Made by a program: the position numbers and the translations under genes. This document shows positions 7,975 through 16,049 of a stretch of DNA of 26,706 bases, one piece after another. The stretch's first letter is position 1, and every line of letters begins with the position of its first letter. This DNA is from CAZOOM01 sp964460795 (GTDB lineage: Bacteria > Omnitrophota > Omnitrophia > Omnitrophales > Aquincolibacteriaceae), in NCBI GenBank assembly GCA_964460795.1, contig CAYWRU010000047.1, forward strand, positions 1 to 26,706. The letters run 5' to 3'. The notes beneath the pieces are model-generated. The model saw only the letters and a list, made by a program, of their open reading frames with translations. It searched no databases and was not told the DNA's origin.

Positions 7975-9243
7975 TCAGTAGATAAGTTCGCTTAAAAAAG
8001 AGACTACTTCATCCCAGGAAACAGAGTGTTGAGTTTTCTGTTCCATGTCTTTGACAATCCAAATCTTTTTCGCAAATTCCTCACTGCCTAAAATCAAAAC
8101 GAAGCGAATGTTATTTTGATTGGCACGCTTCAAATGTTTGGAGAGTGAGATTTCTCCCGGCAAAGTTTCGATCCGGATTCCCCGCTCGCGGAGTCGAAGC
8201 GCCACGAGACGAATCACATCCTGGGCTTCCCTGGCAGCATCAAGCGGTGCCAAATAAACCCGGCGATTCGAAACTGCTTCCAAGGCTTTTTCATCTTGAT
8301 GTGTGAGCGCGGCAAGAAGCCGCTCCATTCCAATGCTAAATCCTGTGCAACACGCTGCAGGCCCGCCCAAATCCGGATAAAGACGATCATAGCGTCCTCC
8401 GCCCGCAAGCGCATCCTGGGCACCGAGCCCCGAAGCCGTGGCCTCAAAAACAAGTCCATTATAGTAATCCAAGCCGCGCACCAGACGTCGGCGGACTTCA
8501 AACGTAATGCTTCGCGCCGTAAGCGCATTTGTTACTTGATTGAAATTTTCTCCGATCGGCGCAATTTTTTCCCACGGCGCTTGATCAATCACACTCTGAC
8601 AGGATTCGGTTTTACAGTCAAAAATTCGCAGCACATTTTTCTCAAGCCTCCACTGGCAGTCTTTACAGAGTTTATCCTTCACTCCTTCAAAATATTGCCG
8701 GAGTTTTTCTGCCGTTTGTTTTTGCTCTTCAATAGACCCCAAATCATTCATGCGGATTTTTGCCCCTGAGAGACCCACATAGGAGAGAAAACCAGCTAAA
8801 AGTTCGACGCATTCGAGATCGGCTGGCCAGCCCGCCTCATTCACCATCTCAATTCCGATCTGATGAAACTGGCGCTTACGGCCTGCCTGAGGACGTTCGG
8901 CGCGAAACATCGGACCCATATAATAGAAGCGAAGCGATTTGGCTTGTGAGAGAAGTCCTTTTTCAATCACTGAACGCGCCACGGATGCGGTCATCTCCGG
9001 ACGCAAGGTTACATTCCGTTCTCCGCGGTCCTGGAAAGAAAACATTTCCTTATGGACAATGTCACTGGATTCGCCCACCGAACGTACAAAAAGATCCGTT
9101 GATTCAAGAAGAGGGGTCCGGATTTCCTTAAATCCGCGGGATTCAAAATAAATGCGGGCCTTTTCTTCCATCCACTGCCATTTTTCAATCTCGCCGGGAA
9201 GGAGATCTTCCATGCCGCGCAGCGCTTCAATTTTTTTCGCCAT
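7975..9243 (-). CDS. hisS: Histidine--tRNA ligase
   Basis: Class II HisRS of 422 residues, normal length. Visible are the N-terminal RGMEDLLPGE, motif 2 (FYYMGPMFRAERPQAGRKRQFHQIGIE), the histidine-A motif LVRGLDYYNGLVFE, motif 3 around CTGFSIGMERLL, and a C-terminal anticodon-binding domain. A cysteine cluster (CKDCQWRLEKNVLRIFDCKTESC) in the insertion region fits the family. Start ATG at 9243 has AAGGA six bases upstream. A promoter at 9285-9313 makes this the first gene of the hisS-to-recO block. The hisS-aspS pair is a common arrangement. Confidence 0.97.
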   Translation of the reverse strand: MAKKIEALRGMEDLLPGEIEKWQWMEEKARIYFESRGFKEIRTPLLESTDLFVRSVGESSDIVHKEMFSFQDRGERNVTLRPEMTASVARSVIEKGLLSQAKSLRFYYMGPMFRAERPQAGRKRQFHQIGIEMVNEAGWPADLECVELLAGFLSYVGLSGAKIRMNDLGSIEEQKQTAEKLRQYFEGVKDKLCKDCQWRLEKNVLRIFDCKTESCQSVIDQAPWEKIAPIGENFNQVTNALTARSITFEVRRRLVRGLDYYNGLVFEATASGLGAQDALAGGGRYDRLYPDLGGPAACCTGFSIGMERLLAALTHQDEKALEAVSNRRVYLAPLDAAREAQDVIRLVALRLRERGIRIETLPGEISLSKHLKRANQNNIRFVLILGSEEFAKKIWIVKDMEQKTQHSVSWDEVVSFLSELIY

Positions 9244-9284
9244 GACATCCTTATGTCTTGAGTGGATAAGAAGTTAGAGGGGGA

Positions 9285-9313
9285 ATCATATCATATGGAT
9301 GGAGTGCCCGCAA
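9285..9313 (-). promoter_or_regulatory. Sigma70-type promoter for hisS and the downstream block
   Basis: On the minus strand, TTGCGG (9308-9313), a 17-bp spacer and TATGAT (9285-9290). A second overlapping TATGAT-like hexamer (9290-9295) has a shorter spacer. The predicted leader is about 35 nt. Confidence 0.55.
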
Positions 9314-9446
9314 CGGAGCTCCACGCAGATTCCCAATAAAGGGCTGGGTCGGAATATTTCATCAACAGAAGTCCCAAAAAGCAAACTCTGCACACAGACG
9401 GATTGCCTTGGCTAGCTTCTCAGGAAAGTTTCTCAAAAAGAAGGGA

Positions 9447-9632
9447 TTAAAACGGCCGGGAGCGCTTCTTATTGACAGAAGAGCGCATCTTGCGGCGTTT
9501 TTTCTCGCTGGGCTTTTCGTAATGCTTGCGCTGCTTGAGCACTTTCAGAATGCCTTCGCGCTCAATCTTTTTCTTGAGACGCTTCAGGGCCTTTTCTAAA
9601 TTCTCATGCTCAGTAATTTCAACTTTGGGCAC
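9447..9632 (-). CDS. rpsU: Small ribosomal subunit protein bS21
   Basis: The 61-residue, highly basic product (MPKVEITEHENLEKALKRLKKKIEREGILKVLKQRKHYEKPSEKKRRK...) is a full-length bS21, a late-assembling 30S protein near the anti-Shine-Dalgarno end of 16S rRNA. The start is GTG at 9632, with AAGGA about seven bases upstream. It is monocistronic by spacing and has its own strong promoter with a palindromic spacer (9683-9710). The following 203-nt gap before hisS shows no clear hairpin-plus-T terminator, so some read-through into hisS is possible. Confidence 0.95.
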   Translation of the reverse strand: MPKVEITEHENLEKALKRLKKKIEREGILKVLKQRKHYEKPSEKKRRKMRSSVNKKRSRPF

Positions 9633-9682
9633 AAATGTTCCTTACGGTTCATGTTATTTATCTTAAGTGCTTTGGAGGGGTT

Positions 9683-9710
9683 ATTATACGGGAATCATCC
9701 CGCGGGTCAA
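9683..9710 (-). promoter_or_regulatory. Strong rpsU promoter with a palindrome in its spacer
   Basis: Minus-strand TTGACC (9705-9710), a 16-bp spacer and a perfect TATAAT (9683-9688). The spacer holds CGGGA-ATCA-TCCCG (9689-9702), an exact 5-bp inverted repeat positioned like an operator between the two promoter elements. Confidence 0.75.
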
Positions 9711-9738
9711 TAAGGGAAAGGACAGGCCGAATATCTCT

Positions 9739-9852
9739 GTGGCTCAGCCGCTCCGTGACTCAGTGGATCCGTGTTTCATATCGTAAAGACTTAATTTGAT
9801 GTCACTAGCTTTGACCCAGTCGAGTCACTGAATCACATGGGCACTGAGCCCC
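9739..9852. repeat. Inverted pair of octamer arrays between rpsU and comF promoters
   Basis: Five in-phase 8-nt units at 9739-9778 (GTGGCTCA, GCCGCTCC, GTGACTCA, GTGGATCC, GTGTTTCA) face five units at 9812-9852 (TGACCCAG, TCGAGTCAC, TGAATCAC, ATGGGCAC, TGAGCCCC). The second set is the reverse complement of the first consensus (GTGACTCA against TGAGTCAC). One unit on the right has an extra base. This accounts for most of the 290-nt gap between rpsU and comF. Confidence 0.75.
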
Positions 9853-9880
9853 CTTCCTTTCTCACCCCTTTGTTCCTTCC

Positions 9881-9909
9881 TTGCTATCCCCCGTGATCTT
9901 CTCTAAAAT
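9881..9909 (+). promoter_or_regulatory. Promoter for comF-lptF, giving a near-leaderless mRNA
   Basis: TTGCTA (9881-9886), a 17-bp spacer and TAAAAT (9904-9909). Transcription would begin near 9916, only about four bases before the ATG at 9920, which agrees with the lack of a Shine-Dalgarno there. Confidence 0.5.
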
Positions 9910-9919
9910 ACGTGACTCT

Positions 9920-10615
9920 ATGACGTTAACCTTGACACTCCAGACCTATGCTGAGGGTTTGGCTCGCCTTTTTTATCCAGCAGCGTGTCAATCTTGCCAG
10001 GACTTGCTTGCCCTTGAGGAGTCGGTCTTGTGCGCATCGTGCCTCGTCCAATTTGAAATCAGCCGATTTCCTCGTCTTCAGATGTCCGGATCCGAACCCC
10101 TTCCCGGCATTTCAGAATCCTGGTCTCTTTACCTTTATACTGACCGGGTCCGCCAGTTGATCTCGGATTTTAAATATGAAGGCCAGCGCCAAATCCTTGA
10201 GATGTTCCGCCCTGCTCTCACCGAGGTCTGTGATATTATTTCCGGATTTCAGTCTTATGATGGAGTCCTTGAAATCCCCGCAGATCCGGGACGCAAACAG
10301 GAACGCCCGTATAGCCCTGTTCATTTAATAGCTGAACACGTGGCTCAAAATATTTCTGCCCCTCTTCTGCCTGGACTTCGAAAAATCCGGACCACTCAAC
10401 CGCAAATGGAACTAGGATTTGAGGAACGTCATTATAATTTACGCGGCGCCTTTCAGGTAACTACCCCCGGTCAAGTGAAAGGAAAAAGAATTCTTCTGGT
10501 GGATGATATCCTGACTACTGGATCCACGGCCTCTGAAGCGGCAAAAACTTTGCGCTCGGCCGGCGCAAAGCACGTGGACTTAATCACCCTTTCCCGTGCG
10601 GAGCGTGCATCATGA
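9920..10615 (+). CDS. comF: ComF family phosphoribosyltransferase-like protein
   Basis: The 231-residue product has the ComF plan: an N-terminal double zinc ribbon (C23-x2-C26, C38-x2-C41) and a type I phosphoribosyltransferase fold with the PRPP loop ILLVDDILTTGSTASEA at about 191-207. ComF proteins are linked to DNA uptake, where ComFC helps bring in single-stranded DNA; many bacteria keep the gene without known competence. The frame extends to a TTG at 9881, but that codon is the -35 element of the likely promoter, so I start at ATG 9920. The last 4 nt (ATGA) overlap the LptF start, so the two are translationally coupled. Confidence 0.88.
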   Translation: MTLTLTLQTYAEGLARLFYPAACQSCQDLLALEESVLCASCLVQFEISRFPRLQMSGSEPLPGISESWSLYLYTDRVRQLISDFKYEGQRQILEMFRPALTEVCDIISGFQSYDGVLEIPADPGRKQERPYSPVHLIAEHVAQNISAPLLPGLRKIRTTQPQMELGFEERHYNLRGAFQVTTPGQVKGKRILLVDDILTTGSTASEAAKTLRSAGAKHVDLITLSRAERAS

Positions 10616-11709
10616 AGGTGCTTGACCGCTATCTGGTGCGAGAATTGATCAAGCCCGTCATCACTGCCTGCGTGGTTCTTATCTTCCTAGTACTCATTGC
10701 GGATCTTTTTGATAATCTGGACGAATTTCTGAAAAACAAAATTTCTATCGGTGTCATGGGCCAATATTATCTCGCCCTTATCCCCTATACCTTTATCCAA
10801 ATCCTTCCTTGGGCCGCATGGCTGGGAACGCTTTTCCTTTTGGTAACTTTCGGAGCGCACAACGAGATCATTGCCATGAAGGCCGTGGGGCTCAAAATCA
10901 CGTCCATTATCCGTCCTGTTTTTTTTGTGGGGATTCTTCTCGGAGTGCTTTCCTGGATTGTTTATTACACGCTCGTGCCGCAAAGTTACCGCATTGCGAG
11001 AAGCATTAAACAGCTTAACATTGAAAAAAAGGATCAATCCATAGCCGCCAAAGACATGCAGAACGTCACGTATATGACCCGCGACGGCCAGCTTTTTTAT
11101 TTCCGGAATTTTTCTCCGCAGACAGAACGCGTGGAGGATGTTCACGGACTCTGGCTGGATCCGGAACATAACATTACCCGGCGCAAGATGATGGCCAAGC
11201 GCGGCCAGTGGAAGGATTCAAAGTGGCTTTTTACCGAAGTGACGGAATACAACATGGATTCCCGCGGTCGTGTGCTGGGGGATCCAAAAACATTTCCTCA
11301 GAAGACTTATGACGAGATTAAATTTTCTCCGGAACAGCTGCTCTCGGTTTCGCGCGACGTCATGTTCCTTAATTATAAAGAACTCAAAGATTCCATCCGG
11401 CAGCTTCGAGAAAACGGCATCCACGCAGAGGCTGAATCCGTAGAACTTCAGGCGCGTCTTGCTTCGCCTTGGCAGGCGCTGGTGATGATGCTGGTCTGCA
11501 CTCCCTTTTTAGCCAAGACCACAAACCGAAAACTGATTGCTTACAATGTTCTTCTTTGTGTCATTCTAGTGTTTAGCTTTAATGTAGTGACTGCAGTTGC
11601 CATGGCACTCGGAAAAGCAGGAAAGATCTTTCCTTTTCTCGGAGCCTGGTTTGGGAATATTCTCTTCGCCTTTATCGGAATCCTCAAAATTGAACGAGCC
11701 AACTACTAA
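10612..11709 (+). CDS. LptF/LptG family permease (YjgP/YjgQ)
   Basis: Inner-membrane permease of the LptB2FGC exporter that pushes lipopolysaccharide out of the membrane toward LptC/LptA. The 365 residues show the family start MKVLDRYLVRELIKP, three N-terminal membrane segments (about 13-32, 58-82, 99-125), a periplasmic beta-jellyroll (about 130-270) and three C-terminal segments (about 285-362). F and G cannot be separated safely by eye. It implies an LPS-bearing outer membrane. ATG overlaps the comF stop (ATGA). A heptamer-repeat hairpin that can act as terminator follows directly. Confidence 0.9.
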   Translation: MKVLDRYLVRELIKPVITACVVLIFLVLIADLFDNLDEFLKNKISIGVMGQYYLALIPYTFIQILPWAAWLGTLFLLVTFGAHNEIIAMKAVGLKITSIIRPVFFVGILLGVLSWIVYYTLVPQSYRIARSIKQLNIEKKDQSIAAKDMQNVTYMTRDGQLFYFRNFSPQTERVEDVHGLWLDPEHNITRRKMMAKRGQWKDSKWLFTEVTEYNMDSRGRVLGDPKTFPQKTYDEIKFSPEQLLSVSRDVMFLNYKELKDSIRQLRENGIHAEAESVELQARLASPWQALVMMLVCTPFLAKTTNRKLIAYNVLLCVILVFSFNVVTAVAMALGKAGKIFPFLGAWFGNILFAFIGILKIERANY

Positions 11710-11711
11710 AC

Positions 11712-11787
11712 GTGAAGCGTGAAGACGTGAAAAGTGAAGAGTAGCTGCAATTTTTTTCGCTTCACATTTCACTCTTCACGTCTTCAC
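11712..11787. repeat. Inverted heptamer arrays between convergent lptF and cyclophilin genes
   Basis: Four GTGAAGN heptamers (11712-11740, with one extra C after the second) face four TTCAC-ending heptamers (11759-11787, with one extra G before the last). The extra C and G fall opposite each other, so 11719-11740 pairs with 11766-11787 over 22 positions with 19 Watson-Crick pairs and one G-T. A run of seven T lies in the loop. Sitting between two convergent genes, it may act as a two-way terminator. Confidence 0.8.
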
Positions 11788-11793
11788 ATTTAA

Positions 11794-12414
11794 TCAGGCG
11801 ATCACGCTCACTTTTTTCATGGCAACTTCTTTAATCGGCTTATCATTCGCTCCGCGGTCCACATTCGCAATCTGATGGACAATGTCCAAACCTGAGATGA
11901 CACGGCCAAACACCGAATGCCGTCCGTCCAGCCAAGGGGTTGCTGCATCGGTAATAAAAAACTGGCTGCCGTTTGTATTGGGTCCGGCATTGGCCATAGA
12001 GACAGTGCCCGCATTGTCATGGCGTAATTTAGGATTGAATTCATCCTCAAATTGATAGCCCGGCCCCCCCATCCCTGTTCCGGTCGGATCGCCGGTCTGA
12101 ATCATAAAACCGGGAATGACGCGGTGAAAAATAATCCCATCATAAAATCCTTTTTGAGCGAGCGTCACAAAATTCTTAACGGTTCGCGGCGCCTCTTTAG
12201 CAAAGAGTTCGAGCTGAATATCACCAAGAGTTGTTTCAATTTTTACTTTGACTGTTTCCTGAGCCATGAGCGCCTCAATATCCGCAGCAGCAGGCTGCGA
12301 AACGGTTGGGGATGACGGTGTAACCGTGCTGATTTTTTGCCCGGAAGTCACGCATCCTGTTATGAAAATAAGTGCACTGAGAAAAGACACGATCCCTAGG
12401 TTTCGTTGATTCAT
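11794..12414 (-). CDS. Lipoprotein peptidyl-prolyl cis-trans isomerase (cyclophilin type)
   Basis: The 206-residue product begins with a lipoprotein signal (MNQRNLGIVSFLSALIFITGC, lipidated Cys21), then a Ser/Pro/Thr linker and a compact cyclophilin domain (about 55-205). Core residues are present: FHRVIPGFMIQTGDP, GYQFEDEF, GTVSMANAGPNTNGSQFFI and the W/LDGRHSVFGRV segment. It should speed proline isomerisation of exported proteins while anchored in a membrane. ATG at 12414 has a strong AAGGAG seven bases upstream. It is last in a five-gene operon, 32 nt after the small exported protein. Confidence 0.93.
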   Translation of the reverse strand: MNQRNLGIVSFLSALIFITGCVTSGQKISTVTPSSPTVSQPAAADIEALMAQETVKVKIETTLGDIQLELFAKEAPRTVKNFVTLAQKGFYDGIIFHRVIPGFMIQTGDPTGTGMGGPGYQFEDEFNPKLRHDNAGTVSMANAGPNTNGSQFFITDAATPWLDGRHSVFGRVISGLDIVHQIANVDRGANDKPIKEVAMKKVSVIA

Positions 12415-12446
12415 GCAAAGCTCCTTGGTTTAGGGTGAAATAGAAA

Positions 12447-12731
12447 TTAATTCGATGCAGATTCTTGAGAATTTATCCTTTCCCCTTCTTCCGCATTCGG
12501 CAGGATAATTGTAGCGCTCATCTCGGGTGGCGTCGGCATGCCTTGGAGTTGCCCAACCAGCCCTTTCATCTGTTTGACAATACGTTCCCGCTCCGCAGGA
12601 CTTACGCTCGCCTTAGTTTCTGATGGAGTGGCTGCAGAGGATTCAGCCTGCAGCGCAGACTCCGCAGCCCAGGCGCTCACCGCGAATCCAAAACTCAACA
12701 CCGCAAGAAGGAGACTAAATTTCCGTACCAT
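12447..12731 (-). CDS. Small exported hypothetical protein, 94 residues
   Basis: I do not recognise the family. A typical Sec signal peptide (MVRKFSLLLAVLSFGFAVSAWA, cleavage before AES) precedes an Ala/Ser/Glu/Pro-rich mature part of about 70 residues with one helical stretch (SPAERERIVKQMKGLVGQLQGM). No cysteines remain after processing. The start overlaps the glgC end by 17 nt and has a GGTGA ribosome site, so it is translated with the operon. A periplasmic helper of the neighbouring lipoprotein cyclophilin is one guess from position only. Confidence 0.7.
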   Translation of the reverse strand: MVRKFSLLLAVLSFGFAVSAWAAESALQAESSAATPSETKASVSPAERERIVKQMKGLVGQLQGMPTPPEMSATIILPNAEEGERINSQESASN

Positions 12732-13977
12732 CTTTAATCACCGCATCCTTTGGAACGATCACAATACCTTCCCGGATAAAATAATTTTCGCTGTCAAACT
12801 CCTGAATCTTTTTCTCATTTAGAATTTTGACATTATTCCCGATCCGGACATTTTTATCCAAGATGCAATTTTCAATTCGGCAGTTCTTCCCGATTTCAAG
12901 CGGCAGTTGTCCCGCGGGGGCTTTGGTTTCATAATAATCATTCCCCATGACCACGCTGCGCCGAATCACGGTCCCCTGCCGGATAATCGCGCGAAGTCCG
13001 AGAATGGAGTGCTCCACTTCCGAAGCCTCACAGTGAATGCCGTCCGACACCTGGACATTTTTCATCGCGGTTCCCAGGAAACAAGAAGGCGGCAGAAACC
13101 TGGAGCGAGTAAAAATGCGTGACTGCCAATCAAAAAAAGAGAATTTGGAGTTGGATTTTGTTAGTTCAAGATTGGCATCAAAGAAACTTCCAATGGTCCC
13201 GATGTCCCGCCAGTATCCATCAAACACATAGCCGTAAACCCGGTGCGTTTGAATCGACTTTGGAATCACTTCTTTTCCAAAATCCGTTTCTTTACCCGCC
13301 AGCACTTCTTCCAGAACTTTTGCACGGTACACATAAATCCCCATGGAGGCCAAAAATTGTTGTCTGGGATTCTGGATATCAAATGTCTCTCGAATTTTTC
13401 GAGGGATCAAGTAGGGCCGAATTTTTTCGGAGGCCGCAGGCTTTTCTAAAAAAGAATGGATCCGGCCGTTGGTCTGAATTTTTAAAATCCCGAATTGGCT
13501 CACCACTTTGCGCGGCACGGGAATCGTGGCAATGGTTACATCGGCTTTTTTTTCTTCATGATAGGCCAGGATCTTCCGGTAATCCATCCGGTACAAATGG
13601 TCTCCGGACAGGATTAAGACCGTGTCTTCAGGCTTGATGTGGTAATGATTGAAATGTTTCCGTACCGCGTCCGCAGTTCCTTGAAACCAATCTTTATTGG
13701 CAAGCGTTTGCTCCGCCGCAAGAAGTTCGACGCTCGTATCATTGAATGCTTCATAAGGAAACGCGCGGTGAAGATGCCGATGAAGCGATGTAGAGTTAAA
13801 TTGAGTGAGGACAAATATTTTTCGAAGTTCAGAATTGATGCAGTTGGAAATAGGAACGTCCACCAGGCGGTATTTGCCGCCGATCGGGACTGCCGGCTTG
13901 GACCGGTACTTCGTCAGCGGATAGAGGCGTTTTCCTTGGCCTCCTCCCATAATAATAACCGTCGTTTGCCCGCTCAT
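12715..13977 (-). CDS. glgC: Glucose-1-phosphate adenylyltransferase (ADP-glucose pyrophosphorylase)
   Basis: Makes ADP-glucose from ATP and glucose-1-phosphate, the committed step of glycogen synthesis. The 420 residues contain the nucleotide loop GGGQGKRLYPLT (11-22), WFQGTADAVR (97-106), SGDHLYRMD (124-132), FLEKP and GYVFDGYWRDIGT, then a left-handed beta-helix that serves allostery and oligomerisation. WFQGTADAVR and YYETKAP are the wording of plant/cyanobacterial-type enzymes. Start ATG at 13977 overlaps the stop of the 106-residue gene as ATGA. The longer frame to 14034 lies inside that gene. No other glycogen gene is in the window. Confidence 0.95.
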   Translation of the reverse strand: MSGQTTVIIMGGGQGKRLYPLTKYRSKPAVPIGGKYRLVDVPISNCINSELRKIFVLTQFNSTSLHRHLHRAFPYEAFNDTSVELLAAEQTLANKDWFQGTADAVRKHFNHYHIKPEDTVLILSGDHLYRMDYRKILAYHEEKKADVTIATIPVPRKVVSQFGILKIQTNGRIHSFLEKPAASEKIRPYLIPRKIRETFDIQNPRQQFLASMGIYVYRAKVLEEVLAGKETDFGKEVIPKSIQTHRVYGYVFDGYWRDIGTIGSFFDANLELTKSNSKFSFFDWQSRIFTRSRFLPPSCFLGTAMKNVQVSDGIHCEASEVEHSILGLRAIIRQGTVIRRSVVMGNDYYETKAPAGQLPLEIGKNCRIENCILDKNVRIGNNVKILNEKKIQEFDSENYFIREGIVIVPKDAVIKDGTEI

Positions 13978-14294
13978 CGTACGAATCTTGAGTGATGACC
14001 GCGCGTAATATCCTGACTCTGGCAATGATTCCAAAGCACTTTGCGGAAGGTATCGTTTTCTTCCATGGCAATTTTTAAACGCTGTCGAATTTGGAGTAAA
14101 AAGGTTTCGTTAGCCGGGATTTTTTCTTTATTCACATAAAGTTCAAGGCGCTTTACATCTTCCTCGATTCGAAAGGAATTCAAACGAATCTGCGCCTTTA
14201 AAATACGGAGCTCCTCAGGCGTTAATTCACAGACCTCGGAATTCATCTCCCTCGAAATCGGCTCCGGTATTTCACACAATAAATGAAAATGCAT
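13974..14294 (-). CDS. Hypothetical protein, 106 residues, coupled to glgC
   Basis: Family not recognised. The product (MHFHLLCEIPEPIS...ELTPEELRILKAQIRLNSFRIEEDVKRLELY...) is mostly predicted helix, cytoplasmic, with no membrane segment or signal. GAGGGA stands about eight bases upstream of the ATG. It begins 21 nt after the zinc-ribbon membrane protein and ends in the ATGA shared with glgC, so the reading frame is constrained on both sides and is very probably real. Its function is unknown. Coupling to glgC suggests co-production with the enzyme and possibly a role tied to it. Confidence 0.75.
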   Translation of the reverse strand: MHFHLLCEIPEPISREMNSEVCELTPEELRILKAQIRLNSFRIEEDVKRLELYVNKEKIPANETFLLQIRQRLKIAMEENDTFRKVLWNHCQSQDITRGHHSRFVR

Positions 14295-14315
14295 GCTCCA
14301 TCCCTCTTCTTAAAA

Positions 14316-15740
14316 CTATACAGGCCCGCCTGCTTTTTGGCCACTCTGAAGATCGGCTTCTTCGGAGGCTTTCTTAACGGAAACCCGGACGGGCACAGCC
14401 TGAGCGCTTTCCGGAGGGGTCGAGTCGGAGGAAATGGCCGAAGCCTGCAGCTTTCTCAGGATGCGAATTTTCTCCTGGGCATCCTGATAAACCGCGAGCG
14501 GGTAATCAATTTCATGGAGCAGTTTTTCGGCCTGAGCAAAGTCACTGCGGCTGATCGCATCCAGGGCCTGATCATATTGAGTTTGGATTTCAGCCATTCG
14601 ATCGGCTTGGAAACTTTGAGCCAAAGACAATTTTTGATGAAGATCAACTCTTAGCGCATTAAAGGAAGAGACCGGAGCCCGCGGCACTTCTTGAATTCCC
14701 TGCAAAGTTGCACGAATTCCCTCATCTATTTGCGCAACAGCTGCTGGATAAGGAGGCGGGGCCTCTCCCACAACTGAAGGATTTTCCAGCTGGTCCAAAA
14801 GCTGATCCAGCACCCGTATGCTATCTGCAGCGCTTATCCAATCCGATTTTTCAAGAATGGGAAAAAGCTCCTGATACTTTTGACTGACAACCATTTCTTG
14901 ATCGCGTATCTTCTTTTCAGAAATCGAGGAATTTACGGCTCCGATTTTGGAGAGCGTATCATTAATATAGGACCGCAGCATGGTCAGAACTACACCTCGA
15001 TGCAGACGAATGTCATTCCCATAAATGGGAAAGGCCAATGCTTCGACCCAGGCATCCCGCGCACGGATCAGATCCCCGGAATCAAACGCAGTCTCTCCCG
15101 CCAGATATTTTTCTTTAAAAAGCTTTTCGAGTTTTTTCCGATAACTCCACGGCAAAGGAACCCGATACATTTTTTGCTGTGTCTCTAAAAGATTTTTAAA
15201 ATCGGCTTCCGTCCATATTTTAGAAGGAAGGGTTTCCCTCATACCGGTTGAAAAAGAGGCGTGGAATTTTAAGATTTTAGATTCTTCTTCGCTGAGCGGA
15301 CGGTTTGCTGTCAAACTAATCTTGCGCTCTAAAAGAGCGAGGTCTTCAGGTTTTAAATTCTTTTTCCATGCCAAGGGATCCCCTGCCATCAGTCCGGAGG
15401 AACCCCCTTTGGATTCATCCTTAAAAGACAAATCGACGGACTCTTTTTTTGCAAAGAGCACCTTTTGAAATCGCATACCAAAGAAAATAGTCGCGCTCAG
15501 CAAGCTAAGTGTTAATAAGATAAAAAAAACCGCGACCAAGGAAGGTATCCATGAAGAAGGTTTGCTGGATTTAAGGGGTTGTGATTCCTTACGAGGCGTT
15601 TCGGATTCTGAGCGGTCTTTTTTTGCGCCTCCCGCTCCTTCAGAAAGCGATGAGCTCCAAAAGCAAAGCGGGCACTCAAGCCCATCTTTGGGTTCGGCAT
15701 CAAAAACATGTCCACAGTGGCTGCACTTAAATTGCTTCAT
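14316..15740 (-). CDS. Zinc-ribbon, single-pass membrane protein with coiled-coil periplasmic region
   Basis: No specific function is recognised. The 474 residues begin with a zinc ribbon (C6-x2-C9, C23-x2-C26), followed by a charged Ser/Pro linker, one membrane helix at about 65-88 (WIPSLVAVFFILLTLSLLSATIFF) and a long, largely helical C-terminal region with possible TPR- or coiled-coil-like stretches (GETAFDSGDLIRARDAWVEAL; ALDAISRSDFAQAEKLLHEIDYPLAVYQDAQEKIRIL). The ribbon would be cytoplasmic and the helical part periplasmic. A TTG at 15755 opens the frame earlier. I prefer ATG 15740, with GGAG nine bases upstream. It heads the operon with glgC. Confidence 0.75.
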   Translation of the reverse strand: MKQFKCSHCGHVFDAEPKDGLECPLCFWSSSLSEGAGGAKKDRSESETPRKESQPLKSSKPSSWIPSLVAVFFILLTLSLLSATIFFGMRFQKVLFAKKESVDLSFKDESKGGSSGLMAGDPLAWKKNLKPEDLALLERKISLTANRPLSEEESKILKFHASFSTGMRETLPSKIWTEADFKNLLETQQKMYRVPLPWSYRKKLEKLFKEKYLAGETAFDSGDLIRARDAWVEALAFPIYGNDIRLHRGVVLTMLRSYINDTLSKIGAVNSSISEKKIRDQEMVVSQKYQELFPILEKSDWISAADSIRVLDQLLDQLENPSVVGEAPPPYPAAVAQIDEGIRATLQGIQEVPRAPVSSFNALRVDLHQKLSLAQSFQADRMAEIQTQYDQALDAISRSDFAQAEKLLHEIDYPLAVYQDAQEKIRILRKLQASAISSDSTPPESAQAVPVRVSVKKASEEADLQSGQKAGGPV

Positions 15741-16049
15741 TCGTTCGAGCTCCAAATAGTCCGCGTATTCTACAAAAAATCAGCCTCTAAAGGATGAATT
15801 TTGATGGCCTTCCTCCAACTAACCAGCTTCGCGATTTTCAGGGTAGAGGCGAAGATTATATCTTAGCAATGATAGTTATTGATATATATTTTTATATTTA
15901 AGACTTAATAATTGCTTATAGCTCTTTTTAAGATTAATTTTATATAAATAAGGCTCTATTTTACTTTCATGCTATTGAATTTATTCCATAGTATGTTAGG
16001 GTTTAGTTTGACGGCTGAATAGGCAAACCAACCCTCTTCTGCCACGGAT
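15741..16049. promoter_or_regulatory. AT-rich divergent intergenic region
   Basis: No gene is visible. The stretch 15865-15990 is strongly A/T-rich. On the minus strand a perfect TATAAT (15855-15860), without a good -35, may serve the zinc-ribbon gene. On the plus strand TTGCTT and TAATTT with 17-bp spacing (about 15912-15940) may serve the secreted protein. Both promoter calls are tentative. Confidence 0.35.

Noticed and set aside
13978..14034. Nineteen-residue extension of GlgC
   Set aside because: It overlaps the 106-residue gene, while ATG 13977 forms an ATGA junction and matches the family N-terminus.
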